DNA from: Mesostigma viride
Lineage: Eukaryota > Streptophyta > Mesostigmatophyceae > Mesostigmatales > Mesostigmataceae
DNA: 64,000 bases
Direction of reading: 5' to 3'
NCBI GenBank assembly: GCA_009746045.1
Contig: RPFO01000072.1
Coordinates: forward strand, 2,679,394 to 2,743,393
Every line of letters begins with the position of its first letter. Position 1 is the first letter of the stretch. The notes beneath the pieces were generated by a model. It was given only the letters and a program-made list of their open reading frames with translations. It made no database searches and was not told the origin of the DNA. Below, piece after piece: positions 11,955-24,200 of this stretch. The position numbers and the translations under genes are program-made.

Positions 11955-12984
11955 AAGAAAAAAGTGGGGGAGGGGGGCTATCGCCCCCCCTCCCCGACTT
12001 GAGAGGACGTGACTCGCCGCTAGCGGCCCAGAGGCCGATAGTCGACCTTCTGGGCGCCAACCGCACCGGCCCGCGCGACGCGCCAAGACCCTTCCACGGA
12101 GGACGCGCGAGCGGACGATTCCGACCGGGACGAACCGCCGCCGTGCGCCACGCGCAACGGACCCTTCCCCGTGAACACCGTGGAAGCTCTCCGAGCGTGA
12201 GATACTTGGAAATTTCGTCACGTTCGTATCGAAAATGAAATTTCTGACAAATTTGTCAGCTCGGACAGAACCACAATGAATTTCAGCATACCATTCGATA
12301 CAACAATGATATTTCGGCGTCGGATACTTGGAAATTTCGTTACGTTCGTATCGCCAGTGAAATTCTGACAAATTTTATCCTGAACTATTTCGCATCATAA
12401 CATGACTCCGTTGGGAGATCATCATGTAGCACTGGCTAACATATTCCCTTGCTGGATGGATGGAGGTAGGTGAAGAATTAAACCTTTTTGAATGACCTTA
12501 TTTGTCTAATTGTAATTGCCTAGCACAGTCTACCTAGAGGAGGGCCCTGATTGGCACAATTGTGGCCATGTACGTAATTATGCTACATGTCGTACATGAT
12601 CTCCCAACTAGTCATGTTATAATTTAATTTCATTTTAATGCTAGCATGTCTTGTTGCATGCCCTCAAAGCTAAAATTGTTTATCACATGCAGAGAGAGCC
12701 CGCACAATGAATTTCAGCGTACCATTCATTAATTAATTATACCATGCGATATACTTTACAGATATTTCGCTGTCAAATACTTCGAAATTTGGGTACTGCT
12801 TTTTGCAAGCCAGCCATAAGGACCAAACACTCCCATGCAAACTCCCATTTTCATCATTAATTAATATTCATTGAGTGGCAATCCTTTCATTCCTTTGTTC
12901 ACACATGCACCATCCGTCATTCCCATTATTAAATTGAAAAAATTAAATCATAGCATGACTCCGTGGTGCCCACTATGACTTCAT

Positions 12985-14308
12985 GGGGGGGGGCTGGCAT
13001 GCTTGCGTGGGTGTGGGGGGCCTCGCATGCGTGCGTGGGTGTGGGGGGGGCTCGCATGCGTGCGTGGGTGTGGGGGGGAGTGGCATGCATGCGTGGGTGT
13101 GGTGGGGGGCTGCCATGCATGCGTGGGGTTAGGGGGGGCTGGCACGCGTGTGTGGGTTCGTGGGGTGGCTGCCATGCGTGCGTGGGTGTGTGGGGTGGCT
13201 GGCATGCGTACGTGGGTGTGGGGGGTGGCTGGCATGCATAAGTGGGTTTGTGATGGGCTGGCATGCGTGCGTGGGTTGGTGGGGTGGCTGGCATGCATGC
13301 GTGCATGTGGGGGGTCGCTGGCATGCATGCGTGGGTTTGTGGGGTAGCTGGCATGCAGGCGTGGGTGTGGGAGGGGCTGGCATGCATGCGTGGGTGTGGG
13401 GGGTGGCTGGCATGCATGCCTGCATGTGGGGTGGGGCTGGCATGCGTGCGTGGGTGTGTGGGGGGGCTCGCATGCGTGCGTGGGTGTGGGGGGGGCTCGC
13501 ATGCGTGCGTGGGTGTGGGGGGGAGTGGCATGCATGCGTGGGTGTGGTGGGGGGCTGCCATGCATGCGTGGGGTTAGGGGGGGGCTGGCACGCGTGTGTG
13601 GGTTGGTGGGGTGGCTGCCATGCGTGCGTGGGTGTGTGGGGTGGCTGGCATGCGTACGTGGGTGTGGGGGGTGGCTGGCATGCATAAGCGGGTTTGTGAT
13701 GGGCTGGCATGCGTGCGTGGGTTGGTGGGGTGGCTGGCATGCATGCGTGCATGTGGGGGGTCGCTGGCATGCATGCGTGGGTTTGTGGGGTAGCTGGCAT
13801 GCAGGCGTGGGTGTGGGAGGGGCTGGCATGCATGCGTGGGTGTGGGGGGTGGCTGGCATGCATGCCTGCATGTGGGGTAGGGCTGGCATGCGTGCGTGGG
13901 TGTGGGGGGGGCTGCCATGCGTGTGTCGGGGGGCTGGCATGCGTGGGTGGTTGGCGGGGGGAGTGGCATGCATGCGTGGGTGTGGTGGGGAGCTGCCATG
14001 CATGCGTGGTTTTAAGGGGGGGCTGGCACGCGTGCGTGGGTTCGTGGGGTGGCTGCCATGCGTGCGTGGGGGTGGGGGGTGGCTGGCATGCGTAAGTGGC
14101 TGTGGGGGTTGCTGGAATGCATAAGTGGGTTGTGGGGTGGCTGGCATGCGTGCGTGGGTGTGGGGGTGGCTGGCATGCGTGCGTGGATTGGTGGGGTGGC
14201 TGGCATGCATGCGGGCATGTGGGGGGTGGCTGGAATCCATGCGTGGGTTTGTGGGGTATAGCTAACATGTGTGCGTGGGTGTGGGAGGGGCTGGCATGCA
14301 TGCGTTGG
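12985..14308 (+). repeat. G-rich minisatellite in copy D
   Basis: Same ~29 bp unit family and order as copies A and B. Single-base differences such as CATAAGCGGG at 13683 distinguish it. No gene. Confidence 0.92.
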
Positions 14309-15393
14309 TTGACATGCCATGGATGAAAAACGCCAAGAAGAGTATATGGCCCCGCTGCCACCAAAAATCACCTGGTTGATCAACCAAGGGGATAGCCTGC
14401 ACAGTGAGACACAAACACAGCAGACCCAGCAAAGCAAAATTCAGGTTGTAAGCGAGTGGAGATTACTTTTGACATGCTTGATGAAGAAATATATAACACA
14501 CCTTCTATTGTCACACCTTCTATAAACAAATGGTTGATTGATCACCTTATACACCACGTAAACATGCTACCAGACGCGCTCTTCAGTGCAGTCAAAATCC
14601 ACGTGCGAAGCAAGTCAGCTTACGCAGAAAGCACCATGAATGTCAGCCAGTACAGCAGTAAATGACGCCCCAAACCCGTGACCAGGCAAGCATCCAGAGG
14701 GGCTTTCACCGCCCAGTATATTCCAGAAAAAAGCATAACAGATCCTTGGGCAACGGACGTTCACACAGGACATGCGAAGGACCATGAAGATGGCGTCCTG
14801 CACGGCTAAGAAAATAAAACGCAGACCCTTGCTACGCTATGTCTTTGCTGCGACTAGGTGGATTCGGCGAAATGGAAAGAACGCAACCATGAAATGCATC
14901 AGAAAGAGAGCAGGTACTACCCCGGTCATCGAAACAAACGCCTCACCATCGGCATCGCCGGTTACGTCCCGTGGCAAAAAATCCAGCGTTCTTTCCAATA
15001 TCATGTGGCGACAGCAGAAGCTCGTTGGCCACACCCCAAGCCTTCCACGAACAGCAACCTGATTTCACTAGGCACCCAATACGTAAAGCAGTTAAGCATG
15101 ATACTACAATACCTAAATCTACAACGACATTCCATTTCCAGGTCGCCATAGCGACACGGACCTCTCCCACGCAGGTATCACTCCGTTGACGCACCTCCAG
15201 CTCATAAAATTTCGCACTTGCTCTTCAAACATAAAATTTTGACGTATAAAACCATGGCTGCGCATTCCCCATCCCAATTTTCTAGCCTACGTTGCCTGCC
15301 ATCGCCAGCCAGCACAAGGAAAATTGCTCGCGCAGCACGTCACTTTGTTTTTCGCCCCGAGCATGCCGCACGCTTTGCCAATAATTCCCAGTT

Positions 15394-15715
15394 CTGTGTC
15401 ATTTCTCACGTATTCTAGTTATTTAGTTCTTTAGTTAGTTATTAAGTTAGTTATTTAGTTAGTAATTTACTTACTTACTTAGTCTCGTCTGATTCTATTT
15501 CCCCCATTCAGGTGTGAACGTTTCCGTTCATCACATCTTTAGACGCTTCATGAACGTTTTCGTTCGTAACGGTAAATTCCGTCTCGTTTGATTCTATTTC
15601 CCCTGTTCAGGCGCGAACGTTTCCGTTCAGCACGTAACTGTCATTTCGTCCCGCTTGCTTATCAAATTTCACATCCCACGTCCTGTGCCTAAAGAAGTTT
15701 TAGTACAGATATCGG
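15394..15715. other. Copy-specific replacement segment in unit D
   Basis: About 320 bp with no counterpart in A-C. It has a TTAGTTA/ACTTACTTAC stretch, then two similar ~90-bp blocks, each with TCTCGTYTGATTCTATTTCCCC and CGTTTCCGTTCA. No open frame of note. It replaces the block that in A and C holds GATACTTGGAAATTTCG, so it probably marks a recombination or gene-conversion boundary with another repeat family member. Confidence 0.6.
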
Positions 15716-16028
15716 TTCGCCAAGAATTTGTTTGACGCTTAAAATAGTCAACGCGCCGTAATGTCCTGAGGCCGCGCGGATTGGCGAGACGCCCCACCTG
15801 CCCGCGAAACCCTGAACATGTTCAGCGTTTCAGCACCCGTTCAGAATACCTCAGACTCGATCTCCAAGGTTTGGGGATTTTCTTTGTACTACGCGATTGG
15901 CCATCTCGCTACGGTCCTGGACGTCGTCCGCTCCCGCGCTAGGGGGCGCGGGGGACGGCCCCACTTTCGGCCTACGGCCGCGGCCAAAGTTTTCGGGCGT
16001 CATAAATCGTAGTTACTAGTAGGGGACT

Positions 16029-16052
16029 AGTGGGGGGCCAAGGCCCCCCACT
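16029..16052. repeat. Perfect hairpin at the D/E junction
   Basis: Eleven-base arms AGTGGGGGGCC and GGCCCCCCACT with AA between them. It sits directly after the shared terminal TAGTAGGGGAC, where copies A-D carry a different G-run/C-run hairpin (for example 4060-4089). The position and G/C-run character are conserved while the sequence differs. Confidence 0.8.
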
Positions 16053-16616
16053 TTTTCGGACGCACTACGCCACCAGGGGCCCTGAGGCCCCCGCCGAAAG
16101 CTTCGGCATGCCGGGTTGAGCCCGCCGACCGGCCCGGCCTACTACGCCGGGGGGCGAACGCTCGGCGGCCTTCCTTTGGGGGCTTCCCATCGCGCGCGCT
16201 CGCGCCGGCCCGCCGCACCGTCGATCCCACGCTCCGTCCCTCACAGGCACGTCCAGCACGCGTCCTACTACTAGTACATCAACGGGCAGTCCGAATAGTA
16301 CCGTACATTGTGAGACGTCGCCGTTCAGTGCATGCAAGTATTTCCTTACTCATTACTTCCTAACAACTGAAACTCACAATGCAGCTATGCCATGCAGGAC
16401 ACAATGTGGGTACCGCTTTAGCGGCAGCCATAACGACCAAACACTTCCATGCAAACTCAAATGTTCATCATTCATTAATATTCATTGAGTGGCAATCCTT
16501 TGTAAACACATGCACCATCGGTCATGCCCACTATGGCTTCATGTAGACAATGTTTTGTACATGACTCGACAGTGCCCTTGTGCGCGACCGTGGGGCGCGG
16601 CAGGCCAGCCCTGTCC

Positions 16617-18175
16617 ATTCGTGGGTGTGGTGGGGAGCTGCCATGCATGCGTGTGTTTAGGGGGTGGCTGGCATGCGTACGTGGGTGTGGGGGGTGGCTG
16701 CCATGCGTGCGTGGGTGTGGGGGGTGGCTGGCATGCGTATGTGGGTGTGGGGGGTGGCTGGCATGCACGTGCATGTGGGGGGTGGCTGTCATGTATGCGT
16801 GCATGTGGGGGGTGGCTCGCATGCGTGCGTGGGTTTGTGGTGAGGGGGGTGGCTGGCATGCATAAGTGGGTTTGTGGGGGGGCTGCCATGCATGCGTGCA
16901 TGTGTGGGGGGGTGGCAAGCGTGTGTGGGTTTGCGGGGGGGCTGGCATGCATTCGTGGGTGTGGGGGTGGCTGGCATGCATGCGTGGGTTTAGGGGATGG
17001 CTGGCACTAGGCTGCATGCTTGCATGTGGGGGGGGCTGGCATGCATTCGTTGGTGTGGTGGGGAGCTGCCATGCATGCGTGGGTTTGTGGGGTGGCTGGC
17101 ATGCATGCGTGGGTGTGGGGGGTGGCTGGCATGCATGCGTGGGTTTGGGGGGGAGCTGCCATGCACGCATGTGGGGCGGGGCAGGCTGGCATGCGTGCGT
17201 GGGTGTGGGGGGGGACGGCATGCGTACGTTGGTGACGGGGGTGGCTGGCATGCATAAGTGGGTTGGTGGGGTGGCTGGCATGCATGCGTGCATGTGGGGG
17301 GGGCTGGCACGCGTGTGTGGGTTTGGGGGGGGGTGGCATGCATGCGTGTGTGGGGGGGGGGGTGACATAAGTGCGTGGGTGTGGGGGTGGCTGGCACGCG
17401 TGTGTGGGTTTGTGGGGGGGATGGCATGCATGCGTGTGGGGGGGGGGGCTGGCATGCGTACGTGGGTGTGGGGGGTGGCTGGCATGCACGTGCATGTGGG
17501 GGGTGGCTGGCATCCATGCGTGCATGTGGGGGGTGGCTGGCATGCATGCGTGGGCTCGTGGGGTGGCTGGCATCCGTGCGTGGGTTTGTGGGGTGGCTGG
17601 AATGCAAGCATGCATGTGGGGGGGGCTTGTTTGCATGTGGGGTGGCTGGCAAGCATGCGTGCATGTGGGGGTTGGCTGGCATGCGTGCGTGGGTTGGGGG
17701 GGGTGGCTGCCATGCGTGCGTGGGTGTGGGGGGTGGCTGGCATGCATGCATGCATGTGGGGGGGGCTGGCATCCATGCGTGGGTTTGTGGGGTGGCTGGC
17801 AGGCATGCGTGCATGAGGGGGGGGCTGGCATGCGTGCGTGGGTGTGGGGGGGGCGTACGTGGGTGTGGGGGGTGGCTGGCATGCGTGCGTGGGTGTGGGG
17901 GGGAGTGGCATGCATGCGTGGGTGTGGTGGGGGGCTGCCATGCATGAGTGGCTTGAGGGGGGGGCTGGCATGCGTGCCTGGGTTCGTGGGGTGGCTGCCA
18001 TGCGTGCGTGGGTGTGGGGGGTGGCTGGCATGCGTACGTGGGTGTGGGGGGTGGCTGGCATGCATAAGTGGGTTTGTGTGTGGGGGGGGCGGTGGCTGGC
18101 ATGCGTGCGTGGGCACGGGGGTGGCTGGCATGCGTGCGTGGGTTGGTGGGGTGCCTGGCATGCATAAGTGGGCCC
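16617..18175 (+). repeat. G-rich minisatellite in copy E
   Basis: Over 50 units of the same family (GGCTGGCATGCRTGCGTGG plus a G-run). The variant order differs from A-D, and some units are specific to this copy, such as GCATGCACGTGCATGTGGGG. G-runs reach nine to eleven bases (around 17350 and 17430). Long frames on both strands are composition artefacts. Confidence 0.9.
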
Positions 18176-18179
18176 GCGG

Positions 18180-18424
18180 TGCCCCTGATTGCTGTCTGGC
18201 CCCTAATCATGTGGATGTGGCTGGCTGCCTGCCCTCCTGTTTGCCCCATCCCCAAACCCCATGCCGCAAGGCTCGTAGCTCAAGCCCCATGGCTCATGCC
18301 CCATGGCCCTTGCCTGCCAGCCTACCTGTGCTGTATACCCTTGCAGCCTTTCCTGCCTCGCCTGGCGTGGCCTGCCCTGCCCTCTCTGCCCTCCCTCCCG
18401 CCCATGCGGTCCGTTGCCACGGAT
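18180..18424. other. Copy-E-specific pyrimidine-rich segment
   Basis: About 245 bp between the minisatellite and the shared segment, absent from A-D. It is rich in CCTGCC/CTGCCCTGCC runs. No reading frame or known element is recognised. Confidence 0.5.
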
Positions 18425-20306
18425 GGAAAATGAGAAGAAAACCAATATGGCCCCGCTGGCACCACAAATCACCTGGTTGGTCAACCAAGGGGATAGCCTG
18501 CACAATGAGACAGGAACACAGCAGACCCAGCAAAGCAAGATTCAGGTTGTAAGCCAGTGGAGATTACTTTTGACTTGCTTGTTGAAGAAATATAAAACAC
18601 CTTCTACTGTCACACCTTCTATGAACAAATGGTTGATTGATCACCTTATACACCACCTAAACAAGTTACCAGATGCGCTCTTCACCCCAGTGAAAATCCA
18701 CGCGCGAAGCAAGGCAGATTATCTTACGCAGTAAGCACCATGAATGTCAGCGAGTACAGCAGTAAATGACGCCCTAAACTCATGACCAGGCAAGCATCCA
18801 CAGGGGCTTTCACCGCCCAGTATATTCCAGAAAAAATCATCACAGATCCTCTGGCAACGGACGTTGACACGGGAAACCCGAAGGACCATGAAGATGGCGT
18901 CCTGCACGGCTAAAAAAATGAAACGCAGACCTTTGCTACGCTATGTCTTCGCTGCGACTACGTGAATTCGGCCCAATGGAAACAACGCAACCGAGGAAAC
19001 GCATCAGAAAGAGAGCAGGCACTAGCCCGGTCATCGAAACAAACGACTCACCATCGGCATCGCCAGCGTACGTCCCGTGGCAACAAATCCAGCGTTCATT
19101 CCAATATTGTGTGACGACAACAGAAACTCGTCGGCCACACCCACGCCTTCCACGAACAGCAAACTGATTTCACTAGGCACCCAATACGTCAAGCGAAGAA
19201 GCACGATAACATAATACCTAAATCTACAACGACATTCCATTTCCAGGTCGCTAGCTATCGCAGCAGGCCATAGCGCCCCGAACCTCTCCCACGCACGTGA
19301 GTGCCCACCGACGTCCAGCCAGATCAGAAACAATTCAAAGGTACGCATCGAAATTGAACATTGAACGCTTTAAAAGCAATGCCCACGCATTGTCCATCGC
19401 CAATTTTCCAGGCAGCGTTGACCGCCATCCCCAGCCAGCAGGAAATTAAATCAAGGTGCTGTCGCAGCATGTCGCCCCCTCACCCCCTCGCAGTCCTGGT
19501 ATGCACGTTCGATTGCTTGGGCGCGTCCAGGCGGTCCAGCACCGCGTACTACCCACTTGAAAATCCTCCCAAGTCATTTTTTCCCTGCTTGGTAAGTACG
19601 GAATATGGCAGAAATTCGTCCAGCAAGCATCATACTACTCTCCACTCCTCCAACTCAAAATTCGCGTATAATTTTAGAATAAATATCAGTCACATCATGT
19701 TCAGACTATAACTTCGGTCTGAATCGAAAAGTGATGCGGAACAACTCAGTGAAACGGTTTCTGAACGCAATGCGGACAGGAAAACGGCCGTAACGCCTAA
19801 ATTTTTACGGTATCCAAACATTTTTTGCACGGTTTCTCAACGATTTCTGAACGCTACGTTGACCTGACGCACTGAACGCTACGGCCAAAAAGAACGGCGC
19901 GCTCTCGGCCAAGCGATGGGCCCTCTAGCTGCAGTAGATCCGCCGTTGCAGGAGGTTGTTTGATTCGCGACCGAGAGTTTGACGGCCTCGCAACAAGCCG
20001 ACATCGTGCCGGGTTCCGTATTTTTATCTGGCCGCGGCCATTGGCTGGCCTCCCACCTGCCCGCAAAAATTCTGAACCGGATCTGGACGTAACTGCCGTT
20101 TCAGACCCCGTTCAGACTTTGTGACAGTCGATCTCCCTAGTTTGCCACTTTTCGGGCAACTGCCCCGATTGGGCGCCACCGCGGATCTCCGAATCGCCCT
20201 GACTATCGGCCGCCCTGCGCTCGCGGTTTTCGTACGGGCCACTTTTCGGGCCTCACGGTTCGCCAAACTTTTGCGTTGGGGTTAATCGTAGTCACTAGAG
20301 GGGGAC

Positions 20307-21290
20307 CTGTACATACCTGGGGAACAGGCAAAGCACGACACAATTACCTGTGTCAGCCTGCCGGTTCAGCTGGGCAACAACAAGAATGCTCCCTCTCTGG
20401 CTCTCTCCCACCGATTTGCAGACTTGTAAATTCCAGACCGTCAGATTTCGAATCGAACGGCCCGACTGACAGGTACACCCGAAAAACCGCATAAATGGAA
20501 CCGGTACTGTAGCCTGCCGGTTCAGCTGCTTACCGGAGATACTACGGGTAAGATACTTTTTATGCGGCAGGGGAGCAACTGGGAAACAAGTGGTGCGGGT
20601 GCCTTCAGCCCCAAAAAGCGAGGCGAATCGGTGAGGTAATCTGGCGGAGCCAATTTTCGGAAGAACCGTTAGGTTCGCCAGAATTGGCGAAGCTTATAAG
20701 GCCGTACACGTGAGAAAACATAGGAATAGGGGATGAAAATCCGTCAATCCATCCATCCATACATACATACATCCACCGAATTTGTCCCGAATTTGCAAGC
20801 ATAAGGGTGAGGTTCTTCCGAAAATTGGCTCCGCCGTAGAGTTTCAACGGGCAAGTTGCAAACACGCACGTTACTTGATATCAATGACGGTTTGAATAGC
20901 CTTGAATGCAGACCGTCCAGGACGGAGAATCGCCGCTCCGAGCGCACCAGGATCGTGGCTACTTGAGAAAAAATTAAGTAGGCTTGAATCGACGGCGATT
21001 GGAGCTTTCCCAGGGCAACAGATGCCTGCAAGCGCTGACGAGAAAGGGGCCGTTTGTGCTTTCTTGTTGCCGCGCGCCCGCTGCCGGTGCATCCGTTTCG
21101 CATGGCGGTGTGTTCGGCGGTCGTAGTCTTGCACGGACACGTCGGCATTAGGCGGGAGCCAAACTTGTACTTGCCAATTTCCAGGGAAGGAGTGCAGCAG
21201 GTCGGGGCGCCATAGCAGCACGGGTGAGCAGTGGAGGTAGGCGGCCCCGGGGTGGGCCAGTCGTCACACGGTCTCTCCCGCGTCTGGAAA
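20307..21290 (+). promoter_or_regulatory. Upstream region of the HMGR gene
   Basis: About 1 kb between the last 4-kb unit and the HMGR ATG. It holds a 17-bp direct repeat, GCCTGCCGGTTCAGCTG (about 20356 and 20512), and the inverted-repeat pair at 20643/20835. No convincing TATA box or known motif is placed confidently. Calling it the promoter rests only on position. Confidence 0.35.
20643..20835. repeat. 193-bp element with perfect 25-bp inverted ends
   Basis: 20643-20667 (starts GGCGGAGCCAATTTTCGG) is the exact reverse complement of 20811-20835. The interior (143 bp) contains a smaller hairpin, TTCGCCAGAATTGGCGAA (20674-20691), and a CATCCATCCATACATACATAC stretch. It could be a MITE-like element or a transcribed hairpin. 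No clear target-site duplication is visible (AATCT on the left, GTAGA on the right). Confidence 0.7.
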
Positions 21291-24200
21291 ATGAAAGCCC
21301 ACACCCGCATGCTGAACGGCTGCGGGGGGGAGGTGGTCCAGAAAGCGGACAAGAAGGCCGTGGTGGCCGGGGATGCGCTCCTGCTACCGCTGTGGCTGAC
21401 TAACAAGACGTTCTTCATCGTCTTCTGCCTGACTAGCTATTATCTGCTGCACAGATGGCGCGAGAAGATAAGGACGTCTTCTCCCCTTCACATTTTGACT
21501 TGGACGGAAGCCCTTGCCCTGATGGCAGAGTTGGCATCGTTCATATACCTCATTGGCTTCTTCGGCATTGCCTATGTTCAAAACATAGTGAGCTCGCAGA
21601 CTGACGGCGCCTCTGGATCCGACGACGGGTCCTCGCGCAGGACATCGTGCGGTACTGAATCGCAATTCCAGCGCCCAGTGATCCCTCCACCGGCATCTCG
21701 CCGTTTCGAGTCAGGCCAAACCCCGCCTGTATTGCCGGCCCCGAGCGCAACATCTACCTCGAGTGGCAAGCCCCCTAAGCCTGTGGCGGACGTTGATGTT
21801 GCCAAGTGGCGCGAGCAGGATGACGAGTCTCTGGCTAACGCGGTCCTTGTCGGCACGCTTCCGTCCCACGTCCTGGAGAAAACCCTGGGCGACTGCGAGC
21901 GCGCCGTCAAGATCCGGCGGATGTCTGTTGAAAAGCGTCTTAACACCTCAATGGCCGGCATGCCCATTTCTGGGTTCGATTACAACACCGTCCTCGGGAC
22001 ATGCTGCGAGATGGTCGTCGGCTATATCCAGGTACATGCTGTGATCAGTTTACAGAGTAGTTAGGCGGTAATGGTGCTGCCCCTCGTGCGGGATCTTCAA
22101 TTTGGTCGATGCTTGCGCCGTTGCTTTGAAGAGTACCACTGGGCAGAAATTTCGAATCCGGCGACAGGGGTATATCTATTTTTAGACGAGCCGGTCTCAA
22201 TTCGTTTCAATTGCCCTGTCTGTGTGGTTCCAGTGACGTCTCCAGAGGTTATTAGAAGCTGTCTGGATGGTATATATAGGACTGCACTTGGCATGGTCCA
22301 TGGCGTTCAGTGGCATGGTTGAAGTGTTGTGTTCTGAATTACGATTAATATCTTTTTGGTAATTATCTGTACAATATACAATATAAAAACATACAAATCC
22401 GGGGTTGAGCATCCGGGGCACCTCCTGCCGCCAGACTGTGGACGCGATCCCCAATTTGGCCCGGATTTGGTCTTCACCTTGAGGAACTTGGCCCACGCGT
22501 ATTTGCCACGTGACTCGTCCATGCTTGGCACACCCAAGGCATGCCCGCCCATCCTTTCCTCTTTCTTTCCATGATTTGACAAAAGTGATTATCTTTTCAC
22601 CAGTGCGTATGAACTGAAATGTCTTGATTCCCCACCTCCATCCCACCATCACTTCACCACCACCACCCCACCACCATCCCACCATCACCTCGCCACCCCC
22701 CCCCACCACCCCACCACCTCCCGATCCCTGTCCCCCCTCCACCCCCACACCCCCACCAGATCCCGCTCGGCGTCGCGGGCCCGTTGCTGGTCGACGGGGA
22801 AGAGTTCATGATCCCTATGGCGACAACCGAAGGCTGCCTGGTTGCGTCCACCAACCGCGGCTGCAAGGCCATCACGCTGTCGGGCGGTGTGTCCACCAAC
22901 GTGGTCCGCGACGGCATGACGCGCGCCCCCGTGGTGCGGTTTGAGACCGTCCGGCGAGCGTGCGAGCTGAAGCAGTTTGCTGAGTCGCCGGACAACTTTG
23001 CGCTGCTGGCCGACAAGTTCAATGGGACCAGCCGGTGGGTCCCTGGGACGAGGCAGTGCCGTGCTCTTAATGAATTCATTTCCGGAACCATCACGTGGGT
23101 GCAGGTTCTGGTTGAACGTGTCTCTGTCGTCGGTGTAGTATCTCTCCGCTGCTGGGGGATGCAACTGGTAGGGGGGAGTGGCCGCCACGTTCCACGGGGC
23201 CAGCCGATGGGGGGATGCTAGTGGCTAGTGGCTGCTGGTGAGTGACAGAACAAGCTTGTGGGTAGGGGTTGCGTGTGCCGCCGATAGTGCGGGTGCTTGT
23301 TGTTTGTGGCTGGGGCAGTTGAGTGTGCCGGCTGACAAGGTCAGCGAGGCCAGTCGGTGGGGGTTAGAAATATAGACTGCGCATACAGACGGCGTGGGTA
23401 ATAGTGCTTGTTTCGTCTTGTTTTGCCTCGCACTGTATTGCACCGCGGCTGGTTTGCTCCACGGGTAGTAGCTTGGGGCGCGAGTCTGCCCTCGTCGGTC
23501 CTTGACCACCCTCATTGCCTATCCTCCACCCGCACCACGCCACCTGCCTACTCTTCAACCACCTGCCTACTCTTCAACCACCTGCCTCTTCGTCAACCTG
23601 CGTATTCCTCCCCCCAACCTCCCCCCATCGCACCCTGGCATCGTGTCCAACCGTTTGGCGCCGCTGGTGAGCTGTAGCCCGAACCGGACGTTTCCGTCAT
23701 TCCCCCACCCTCCCATCCCATCCTCCCATCCCATCATGTACCTTACACGGACATGCACACGCAGACACGCACACGCATGCATACAGACACGCACACGTAT
23801 GCACGCAGGCGCGCACACACACACACACATGGCTGGCGCAGCTGGCGGGCCGTGGCCTGAGGATTCCTCTCCGTTTGCTTGTGTCGTCCTTCCCACATTC
23901 CTGCTCCTTTTCGGCTGCTTTCCGCGGATCCTGCCCACGGCTGTGCGCATCTGGCCGACCTTGGCATGATTTCCTTCTCCCAACTGACCTCCCCCTGTCC
24001 TGCTGTCATGCCCTGCTACCTGCACAGTTTTGCGCAGCAGGCGGGGCCCTCCTAACCTAAAGCTGACCTGTCCCCCATCATCTCATCGTGCCCCGCCATA
24101 CCACACAAACACCCACCCACACAAACCCACCCACCCACACAAACCCACCCACCCACCCACCCACCCACCCACCCACCCACCCACCCACCCACCCACCCAC

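Larger units (their letters stand above)
11955..16027. repeat. 4-kb tandem unit, copy D (with different 3' part)
   Basis: Matches A-C up to about 15393. After that, 15394-15715 is replaced by sequence not found in the other copies: TTAGTTAGTTATT-type AT repeats (about 15410-15480), then two related blocks containing CGTTTCCGTTCA (near 15515 and 15620). The shared GC-rich end resumes at about 15717 and closes with TAGTTACTAGTAGGGGAC. The 126-codon frame is broken by a one-base deletion near 14893. Confidence 0.88.
16028..20306. repeat. Diverged fifth 4-kb unit, copy E
   Basis: Same order as A-D but much more diverged. 16380-16560 aligns with the region before the minisatellite in A (ATTCATTGAGTGGCAATCCTTT). 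16617-18175 is the minisatellite. 18425-19250 aligns with A 2325-3160 with many substitutions and indels. 19700-20306 has a related GC-rich end closing with AATCGTAGTCACTAGAGGGGGAC. E-only sequence sits at 16053-16380 and 18180-18424. It is the oldest member and marks the right edge of the tandem series. Confidence 0.8.

Noticed and set aside
20744-21418. 224-codon minus-strand frame overlapping the start of HMGR
   Set aside because: Antisense to the HMGR first exon and promoter; no family resemblance, and it crosses the inverted-repeat element.
22071-22322. 83-codon plus-strand frame after HMGR exon 1
   Set aside because: Lies within intron 1 between a good GT donor and AG acceptor that restore the conserved [12 protein letters not shown] junction; no domain.
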